From positions 1 through 6,021 of the forward strand of contig MHOB01000037.1 in the NCBI GenBank assembly GCA_001821795.1: a stretch of 6,021 nt of DNA. The letters run 5' to 3'. This document shows, piece after piece, positions 1-4,484 of the stretch. The notes below the pieces were generated by a model that did no database searches, was not told where the DNA came from, and saw only the letters and a list, made by a program, of their open reading frames with translations. The stretch comes from Candidatus Ryanbacteria bacterium RIFCSPLOWO2_12_FULL_47_9c. Its GTDB lineage: Bacteria > Patescibacteriota > Minisyncoccia > Ryanbacterales > GWA2-47-10b. The number at the start of each line of letters is the position of its first letter. The first letter of the stretch is position 1. The position numbers and the translations under genes were made by a program.

Positions 1-721
1 CATATTTTTCGTATGCTTTACGCAAAGTACTCTCGAGAAGTATTTGGACGTTGGTATCGATCGTGAGCACTATATCGACCCCATCTTTTTGGGGACGTAA
101 GAGATTATCACCAAACAGCAGGAGACGTCCTCCTGGAGTTTTCTCGCCTTCAAAAACGCCATTTTCACCGAGAAGGTCGTAGTGATAGAACTGCTCGAGT
201 CCATATTTACCGATACCGTCTTTATCAACAAAACCAAGGATTTGTGATGCAAAATCACCAGCCGGATAGAAACGCCATTCGTCGGGAGAGAAATATACGC
301 CCGGGAACTGTGCGTTCTCTACCTTCTCTTTTGTCTCTCGTGAGACACGCTCTTCTATAATTTCATACGGATCATCTTTTTTGGAAGCGCGGCGAGTAAA
401 TTCTTCTTCAGAAAGCGCAGTTACGCCGAGATCCGTAAGTTTTACATAAAGTTCCTTTGGATTATCGATAAGCCGAGGATCAATTCCCAAAATCCACCCG
501 TTCTTTGTAACGGCAAGGGGAACCGATCTTTCTTTTTCATGCGCCAGGATTGATCCCCGACGCGCCTTTAATTTTTGGGTTATTTTTTGTTGTTGAATTG
601 CTTCCGTCGCGTATGAGTCTCCGCGAACTATTTGAAGCCAAAATACTCGAGCGATAACGCCCGCGAATACAAGTGTTATCCAGAATGCTGTAAACCAGGC
701 TCTTTTTGTGAACCCGTCCAT
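1..721 (-). CDS. ftsI: FtsI/PBP3-type peptidoglycan transpeptidase, N-terminal part (C-terminus beyond left edge)
   Basis: This is the division-specific class B penicillin-binding protein, which cross-links septal peptidoglycan outside the membrane. About 240 residues are visible, read leftward from an ATG at 721-719, and the frame is still open at base 1. A single membrane anchor spans roughly residues 9-32 and ends in VFWLQIVRG. The pedestal follows: a KARRGSILA segment near 52-60 (the usual RG-x-I start of the domain), a long variable head, then FYPAGDFASQILGFV at 151-165, GKYGLEQFY at 171-179 and DIVLTIDTNVQ at 216-226, which leads into the transpeptidase domain. The catalytic SxxK, SxN and KTG motifs would lie outside the window. 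The start follows the ftsL stop by 12 nt, with only a weak GGA upstream. Assignment as FtsI rather than PBP2 rests on its position after mraZ-rsmH-ftsL, and on a second class B PBP being encoded at the other end of the window. Confidence 0.92.
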   Translation of the reverse strand, partial: MDGFTKRAWFTAFWITLVFAGVIARVFWLQIVRGDSYATEAIQQQKITQKLKARRGSILAHEKERSVPLAVTKNGWILGIDPRLIDNPKELYVKLTDLGVTALSEEEFTRRASKKDDPYEIIEERVSRETKEKVENAQFPGVYFSPDEWRFYPAGDFASQILGFVDKDGIGKYGLEQFYHYDLLGENGVFEGEKTPGGRLLLFGDNLLRPQKDGVDIVLTIDTNVQILLESTLRKAYEKY

Positions 722-733
722 TTGATTTCCGGC

Positions 734-1009
734 TTATTCTACCAAAAACCCTACGAGGGAATCTGGTTTGATGAATCGTGGAGTAGTTTGAGCGACAAGT
801 CCCGCTTCGTACGCATCTTCCGCAAGGTTACCGTAGATAATTGCGAGATATCTTGTTTCAAGCTCCTGATAGCGATGCTCAATCTCCGTAAGTTTTTCTT
901 CCTCGGTTACTAATGCAAACCCTTCAACAACAGCGTTGTTTGTAAATCCAACGAGCGCTGCTCCTGATACAGCCGCGAGAGCGATAAGAATGAGTGATTT
1001 CTTTTTCAT
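734..1009 (-). CDS. ftsL: FtsL-like division protein (small bitopic membrane protein)
   Basis: This 91-residue protein sits where ftsL belongs, between rsmH and ftsI. FtsL acts in the divisome as a bitopic scaffold with FtsB/DivIC and helps activate septal FtsWI. The architecture fits: a basic N-terminus (MKKK), one hydrophobic segment at about 5-22 and then a charged, helix-prone stretch at about 35-60 (EEEKLTEIEHRYQELETRY) compatible with a short coiled coil. The tail, YEAGLVAQTTPRFI at about 67-80, resembles the short FtsL/DivIC-like ends seen in CPR genomes. Its ATG overlaps the rsmH stop as ATGA, which indicates translational coupling; a GGGA lies roughly 10 nt upstream inside rsmH. Sequence similarity to classical FtsL is not evident by eye, so the name rests on synteny, size and topology. 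The Ala/Gly-rich anchor could also be read as a signal peptide. Confidence 0.72.
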   Translation of the reverse strand: MKKKSLILIALAAVSGAALVGFTNNAVVEGFALVTEEEKLTEIEHRYQELETRYLAIIYGNLAEDAYEAGLVAQTTPRFIKPDSLVGFLVE

Positions 1010-1863
1010 GATTTGTTTTCCCAGGCACGCAGCCGCGCAGAACGAGACCTCGGATTCAGTAATTGTTCAGCGCGCGATGCGGACACGCCTTTTTTTGTAA
1101 GCACCGCCCCCCATGTTCGAAACGCGCTTTTTACAATTCGATCCTCAAGCGAATGAAATGAAATGGCAACCACGCGTCCACCCGGTTTTACTACTTCCAT
1201 TGCCGCTTGGATTCCAGCCCGGACATTGTTGAGTTCGTCATTGACCGCGATCCGAAGAGCTTGAAAAATTTTTGTTGTCGAATGAGTTCGGAAGAAAGCT
1301 CGGGGCGTACAACGTCGTACGATTTCAACGAGTTGCTGAGTTTGTATGATGCGCTCATGTTTTCGGGTAGCGACAATCGCGTGCGCGATTTTCCGGGCAT
1401 GTCTTTCTTCCCCGTACTGTTGAAAAATATCTGCGAGATCATTTTCTGGTAACGAATTAATAATTGATGCCGCGGTTTTTTCTTCTTCATGTGAAAAGCG
1501 CATATCAAGCGGCTCATTTCTTTGAAATGAAAATCCCCTTCCCGATTCTTCAAGATGCCATGAGCTCATGCCGAAATCCAGTAGTACGCCATCAACTGAT
1601 CTGATATTATGTTTTGCTATGACCTCTTTCATATTTTTATAATTATTTTTTTCAACAATGAGTCCGCGGATATTTTTTTTTATGGCCTGTTTTACCAAAT
1701 CTTTATCAATTTCGATCCCGATGATTAGACCATTCCCCTGAAGTCGTTTTGATATTTCTTGAGAATGTCCGCAACCATCTAGTGTTCCATCTATAATTAT
1801 TTTTCCCGGTTGTGGATCAAGATACTGCATTACTTTATCTGTGAGAACCGGCTTATGGTCCAT
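1006..1863 (-). CDS. rsmH: 16S rRNA (cytosine-1402-N4)-methyltransferase RsmH (MraW)
   Basis: RsmH uses S-adenosylmethionine to N4-methylate C1402 (E. coli numbering) in the decoding centre of 16S rRNA. The 285-residue protein carries the family signature in order: HKPVL at 3-7 right after the start, SAM motif I at 23-34 (IIDGTLDGCGHS), an acidic motif II in GIEID at 49-53, DGVLLDFGMSS at 91-101, RGFSFQRNEPLDMRF at 109-123, GEERHARKIAHAI at 151-163, FQALRIAVNDEL at 200-211, GGRVVAISFHSLEDRIVK at 228-245 and NPRSRSARLRAWE at 270-282. It is somewhat shorter than the typical ~310 residues. Motif I is unusual: the common GxGGHS glycine run is replaced by DGCGHS. The ATG shares one base with the mraZ stop (TGATG), and TAGGGG seven bases upstream is the best Shine-Dalgarno in the window. 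The 3' end overlaps ftsL by four bases. Confidence 0.96.
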   Translation of the reverse strand: MDHKPVLTDKVMQYLDPQPGKIIIDGTLDGCGHSQEISKRLQGNGLIIGIEIDKDLVKQAIKKNIRGLIVEKNNYKNMKEVIAKHNIRSVDGVLLDFGMSSWHLEESGRGFSFQRNEPLDMRFSHEEEKTAASIINSLPENDLADIFQQYGEERHARKIAHAIVATRKHERIIQTQQLVEIVRRCTPRAFFRTHSTTKIFQALRIAVNDELNNVRAGIQAAMEVVKPGGRVVAISFHSLEDRIVKSAFRTWGAVLTKKGVSASRAEQLLNPRSRSARLRAWENKS

Positions 1864-2297
1864 CAGAATACCCCTAACTCTCCAAGGCGTTCTGCAAGTT
1901 GGTCGGCATTATTTTCAGTTTTCTTACGGATTTCTTCCCATCCTTCTGGAGACCAGATTTCTATCCTGTCATTCACGCCGACGACCACCGCTTTATTTCC
2001 GAGTCTTGAATATTGTTTAAGGTTCTCCGGGATAGTAATGCGCCCAAGGCCATCAAACTCTACTTCCGATGCGCCAGAGAGCGTAAAACGCACGAAATTC
2101 CTTGTATCGGCCTGTCCCAGTGACAACGCGCTCAATTTGTTGGCAATTCTTTCCCAGGCGCTTTGTGGATAGAGGAATAAGCAGTGGTCAGGTCCTCGTG
2201 TCAAAACAGCCCTGTCGCCCAATTCTTTCCGTAATCGCGTAGGTATTGATAATCTCTTTTTTGTATCAATCGCGTGCGTGTACTCACCAAGGAACAT
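1863..2297 (-). CDS. mraZ: MraZ, transcriptional regulator of the dcw cluster
   Basis: MraZ is an AbrB-fold DNA-binding protein that forms ring-shaped oligomers and, in E. coli and mycoplasmas, binds repeats upstream of its own gene to control the division cluster. The chosen start gives 144 residues beginning MFLGEYTHAID, which matches the conserved family N-terminus. The two SpoVT/AbrB-like half-domains are clear: DTKKRLSIPTRLR at 11-23 and DGLGRITIPENLKQY at 82-96, preserving the DxKxR and DxxGR signatures. The frame stays open 12 codons further upstream to a TTG at 2333-2331, but that extension has no family support and runs through the repeat region, so it was rejected. No Shine-Dalgarno is visible before the ATG. 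The stop overlaps the rsmH start by one base, making mraZ the first gene of the division operon. The leader contains repeats that could be its own operator. Confidence 0.96.
   Translation of the reverse strand: MFLGEYTHAIDTKKRLSIPTRLRKELGDRAVLTRGPDHCLFLYPQSAWERIANKLSALSLGQADTRNFVRFTLSGASEVEFDGLGRITIPENLKQYSRLGNKAVVVGVNDRIEIWSPEGWEEIRKKTENNADQLAERLGELGVF
1871..1876 (-). promoter_or_regulatory. Shine-Dalgarno sequence for rsmH
   Basis: TAGGGG on the minus strand lies seven bases before the rsmH ATG, inside the last codons of mraZ. It is the only convincing Shine-Dalgarno in the window and, with the TGATG overlap, suggests reinitiation or coupling from mraZ to rsmH. Confidence 0.5.
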
Positions 2298-2311
2298 ATT
2301 TGTTATTAACT

Positions 2312-2332
2312 TTATCCACAGGATTATCCACA
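2312..2332 (+). repeat. Two tandem TTATCCACA boxes (DnaA-box consensus) in the mraZ leader
   Basis: TTATCCACA occurs exactly at 2312-2320 and again at 2324-2332, in the same orientation and 12 bp apart start to start. This 9-mer is the high-affinity bacterial DnaA box (consensus TTATNCACA). The boxes lie between the putative mraZ promoter and the mraZ start. Bound protein there could block transcription or belong to an origin. On the minus strand they read TGTGGATAA, so they could also be degenerate MraZ sites, since TGGGG and TGGAT repeats run through the same segment. DnaA binding is inferred from the motif only. Confidence 0.65.
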
Positions 2333-2340
2333 ATACCCCA

Positions 2341-2430
2341 CTTCTTTACACTATATAAACAATATATACCACAATCTAAGATTGACAAGAAATACGTGAA
2401 AAAATAAAAAACATTGAAAAACAAAGAAAA
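2341..2430. other. AT-rich tract (about 22% GC) between box pairs, DUE-like
   Basis: By hand count, 20 of these 90 bases are G or C, far below the surrounding genes. The tract includes TATATA twice (2352-2357 and 2363-2368) and A-runs at 2401-2430. It lies between the two pairs of DnaA-box-like motifs, the layout of a DNA unwinding element. Part of the composition is explained by the mraZ promoter and by the U-tract of the lysS terminator, so an origin role is only a possibility. Confidence 0.4.
2361..2388 (-). promoter_or_regulatory. Putative sigma-70 promoter of the mraZ (dcw) operon
   Basis: On the minus strand, TTGTCA (2388-2383) and TATATT (2366-2361) are separated by 16 bp, one short of the optimum. 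Both hexamers match the housekeeping consensus at five of six positions. Transcription would begin near 2354 and give a leader of about 57 nt containing both TTATCCACA boxes. Its position just after the lysS terminator and before mraZ supports a separate dcw transcription unit. Alternative -10 elements in the same TATA-rich stretch (such as TATAGT at 2355-2350) cannot be excluded. Confidence 0.55.
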
Positions 2431-2451
2431 TCCTGCTCAAATCAGGATTTT
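2427..2451 (-). terminator. Rho-independent terminator of the greA-lysS unit
   Basis: A perfect 9-bp stem (2427-2435 paired with 2443-2451, AAAATCCTG/CAGGATTTT) encloses a 7-nt loop. On the minus strand it is followed by a T-rich run (TTTTCTTTGTTTTT counting the stem's last Ts) at 2430-2417. It begins 33 bp after the lysS stop, which fits termination of leftward transcription. The stem is AT-heavy at its base, so it may be leaky. Its right arm touches the TTATTCACA box at 2450-2458. Confidence 0.72.
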
Positions 2452-2469
2452 ATTCACAGGTTATCAACC
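2450..2469 (+). repeat. Second DnaA-box-like pair: TTATTCACA plus degenerate TTATCAACC
   Basis: TTATTCACA at 2450-2458 matches the DnaA-box consensus TTATNCACA. Two bases later, TTATCAACC at 2461-2469 matches TTATCCACA at seven of nine positions. Box, a short GG spacer and a second box repeat the arrangement at 2312-2332, in the same orientation, on the other side of the AT-rich tract. The first box overlaps the terminator stem by two bases. Confidence 0.5.
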
Positions 2470-2484
2470 GTGAAAACGTTTATT

Positions 2485-3954
2485 TTAGTTTTTAGGACGC
2501 AATGTTGGAAATAGGATAACGTCCCGAATATTATGAGTATTTGAAACAAGAAGTGTCAGACGGTCAATCCCAAGCCCAAAACCGGCAGTTGGGGGCAAGC
2601 CGTATTCGAGGTTTTCCAGATAATCCTCGTCAAGATGTTGTGCCTCTTCGTCTCCCCCCTCACGCAAGGCCTCCTGCTCTTCAAAACGTGCCCGCTGATC
2701 AATCGGATCATTCAATTCAGAGAAACCTTTCACAAGTTCAAGCCCCCCCATATAGAGCTGAAAACTTTCAACAATACTCGCATTTTTCTCGGAGCGTTTC
2801 GCGAGAGGGATAAGTGTTGCTGGCCAATCATAGACAAAAACAGGTTGTACGCAATGTTGTTTGACCGCTTTCTTAAAAATACTATCGAGGAGATTTGCCA
2901 TATTTTTTGTTTGCGCTACATCGACGCCGAGTCGTTTCGCTCTAATTATGAGATCTTCACGCGATAGATTTTCTATGTCTGGTATGAGTGCATATTGCCG
3001 AAGCGCATCAAAAAAAGTTATGCGTTTAAATGGTTTTGTGAAACTAATTGTTTGATTCAGATAAGAAAATTCATTTTTTCGAAATATCGTACGGAGAAGT
3101 TTTTTCATCATTGTCTCAATAAATTTCATCAGCTCTTCATAATCAAAGTACGAAATATATGCTTCTAACATGGTAAATTCCGGATTATGAGTTACATCAA
3201 TTCCTTCGTTTCTAAAATTGCGCCCAATTTCGTAAACACGATTAAATCCTCCGACAACAAGACGTTTCAAATAAAGCTCCGGTGCAATCCGGAGATAGAG
3301 GTCGGTATCGAGGGCATTGTGGTGCGTGGTAAACGGGCGTGCGTTGGTACCGCCAGGGATCGCTTGAAGAATCGGAGTTTCAACTTCGATAAAATTAAGT
3401 GCGTCAAAATAGCCGCGAAGAAATGTTATAAGGCGTGCGCGAGTAATGAAGAGGGATCGAGTTTCTTCATTTGAGATAAGGTCAAGCGCACGCTTTCGAT
3501 ATCGTTCCTCGATGTCAGTAAGCCCATGCCACTTTTCGGGAAGCGGGCGAAGCGATTTGGAGAGTAATCTCCAGCGCGATACGATGACTGACCGCTCTCT
3601 TTTCTTGGTAAAGTATGCTTTTCCTGATATTTCTACGAAATCACCAATGTCTACCGCTTCCAAAAATACCTCAAAAAGTTTTTTATCGATGTCATCTCTG
3701 CGCAGAAAACCCTGAATTTGCACTCCGTTGTCTTCGAGGTCAAAAAAAACAGACCCCCCATGTGGCCGCAGCGCCCGAATTCGTCCGACCGTGATTATTA
3801 CGCGCTTATTTTTGAGCAATTGAGAAAAATTTTTTAATATCTCGGTAATCCTGTGAGTGAGGTGTGCGCGAGCCGGATATACGTTGCCGAAAGCAGTGCG
3901 CGCAATTTCAAGCTTTTTGATGCGGGCACTGCGTATTTCTTCAAATGAACTCAT
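2485..3954 (-). CDS. lysS: Lysyl-tRNA synthetase, class II
   Basis: LysRS charges tRNA-Lys with lysine using ATP in the cytoplasm. The 489-residue protein is close to full bacterial length (E. coli 505). An N-terminal OB-fold anticodon-binding domain covers roughly 50-135 (VGRIRALRPHGG, FFDLEDNGVQIQGFLRRDD), followed by the conserved linker LRPLPEKWHGLTDIEERYRKRALDLI. Class II motif 1 is at about 186-208 (FIEVETPILQAIPGGTNARPF), motif 2 at about 239-266 (RVYEIGRNFRNEG, THNPEFTMLEAY, with R248 and E250 in the ATP-binding loop) and motif 3 at 452-469 (GLPPTAGFGLGIDRLTLL, with R465). GLELVKGFSELNDP at 404-417 is the lysine-recognition segment. The ending NIRDVILFPTLRPKN is typical. It follows greA after two bases, with no Shine-Dalgarno before the ATG, so it is probably translated by coupling to greA. 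A terminator follows its stop. Class I LysRS is excluded by these motifs. Confidence 0.98.
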   Translation of the reverse strand: MSSFEEIRSARIKKLEIARTAFGNVYPARAHLTHRITEILKNFSQLLKNKRVIITVGRIRALRPHGGSVFFDLEDNGVQIQGFLRRDDIDKKLFEVFLEAVDIGDFVEISGKAYFTKKRERSVIVSRWRLLSKSLRPLPEKWHGLTDIEERYRKRALDLISNEETRSLFITRARLITFLRGYFDALNFIEVETPILQAIPGGTNARPFTTHHNALDTDLYLRIAPELYLKRLVVGGFNRVYEIGRNFRNEGIDVTHNPEFTMLEAYISYFDYEELMKFIETMMKKLLRTIFRKNEFSYLNQTISFTKPFKRITFFDALRQYALIPDIENLSREDLIIRAKRLGVDVAQTKNMANLLDSIFKKAVKQHCVQPVFVYDWPATLIPLAKRSEKNASIVESFQLYMGGLELVKGFSELNDPIDQRARFEEQEALREGGDEEAQHLDEDYLENLEYGLPPTAGFGLGIDRLTLLVSNTHNIRDVILFPTLRPKN

Positions 3955-3956
3955 TG

Positions 3957-4430
3957 CTATATGATATCGATAATATGGTATTCAATTTCTCCGCGCGGAG
4001 TCAAGACTAAAATTTTTTCACTTTTTCTATGTCCAAGGAATGCTTTTCCAAGTGGCGATTCATGCGATATATTGCCTTTAAGCGGGTCTGCCTCTTCTCT
4101 GCCGACAATCGTGAATTGCTCTTCGGAGATTCCAGAGCGTTTGCACACGATAACCGAACCGACTCGAATTGTTTCGCTAATTTCATGCACGACAACTTTT
4201 GCGCGTGAAAGAATACTTTCCAATTTCGCGATTTCTGTTTCATTCACCATTTGTTCCTCTTTTGCTTCCGCATATTCGGCATTTTCCGAAAGATCGCCAA
4301 GTTCTTTCGCATATTCGAGATGTTTTGCAATTTCAACCCGCCTCTGGGTCTTGAGTTCAGAAAGCTTCTCCTGTAATTTACGATACCCCTCGGGCGAAAG
4401 GTATTCTTGGTCGTCTGATGAGTAGGACAT
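3957..4430 (-). CDS. greA: Transcription elongation factor GreA
   Basis: GreA enters the secondary channel of RNA polymerase and stimulates cleavage of backtracked transcripts. The 157 residues match the family length. The N-terminal antiparallel coiled coil covers about 10-80, with the tip motif GDLSENAEYAEAKEEQ at 45-60 carrying the acidic pair (D46, E49) that corresponds to the catalytic-site acids D41/E44 of E. coli GreA. The C-terminal FKBP-like domain follows, with VGSVIVCKR at 90-98, FTIVGREEADPLKGNISHESPLGKAFLG at 106-133 and a closing strand IEYHIIDII. The N-terminus is a few residues longer than usual before YLSPEGYRKL, but the ATG fits the promoter placement and no closer start is evident. 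A strong promoter sits immediately upstream; the leader would be about 19 nt with no Shine-Dalgarno. lysS begins two bases after the TAG stop. Confidence 0.97.
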   Translation of the reverse strand: MSYSSDDQEYLSPEGYRKLQEKLSELKTQRRVEIAKHLEYAKELGDLSENAEYAEAKEEQMVNETEIAKLESILSRAKVVVHEISETIRVGSVIVCKRSGISEEQFTIVGREEADPLKGNISHESPLGKAFLGHRKSEKILVLTPRGEIEYHIIDII

Positions 4431-4455
4431 ATAAGCGGGCTAAGATCGAGTCTGT

Positions 4456-4484
4456 ATTATAGGTAAAAGTTTTTCCCATGTCAA
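4456..4484 (-). promoter_or_regulatory. Perfect-consensus sigma-70 promoter for greA-lysS
   Basis: On the minus strand, TTGACA (4484-4479) is followed after exactly 17 bp by TATAAT (4461-4456). Both hexamers and the spacing are the ideal housekeeping consensus. The predicted start site is near 4449, about 19 nt before the greA ATG. The TGA stop of the PBP2 gene (4483-4481) lies inside the -35 hexamer, so coding and promoter sequences share bases. Any read-through from the PBP2 gene would also reach greA, since no terminator separates them. Confidence 0.88.

Noticed and set aside
1191..1553. A 120-codon minus-strand frame within rsmH
   Set aside because: It is an alternative frame inside a fully conserved rsmH and has no recognisable features.
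2163..2171. TGTGGATAG in mraZ and a similar TGTGGATCA in rsmH as further DnaA boxes
   Set aside because: Each has one mismatch, lies in coding sequence and is isolated from the intergenic cluster.
1810..2172. A 120-codon plus-strand frame across the rsmH-mraZ junction
   Set aside because: It spans two well-supported genes on the other strand, shows no domain and has no promoter or ribosome-binding site.
2298..2333. Upstream extension of mraZ from a TTG at 2333
   Set aside because: The extra 12 residues have no counterpart in MraZ proteins, which begin MF-x-GEY. They are encoded by the repeat region and likely leader.
3961..4425. A 154-codon open frame on the plus strand opposite greA
   Set aside because: It mirrors the greA codons, encodes a Ser/Cys/Arg-rich product typical of antisense frames, and has no initiation signal or recognisable domain.
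4462..4477. Possible hairpin terminator after PBP2 (GGTAAAAG / TTTTTCCC)
   Set aside because: The arms are only imperfectly complementary with no loop or U-tract; the bases are the spacer of the greA promoter.
4460..4484. UGA recoding (Gly) extending PBP2 past its stop
   Set aside because: Reading through would add only a few residues before TAA, and the UGA codons at the ends of rsmH and mraZ also fall at the expected C-termini.
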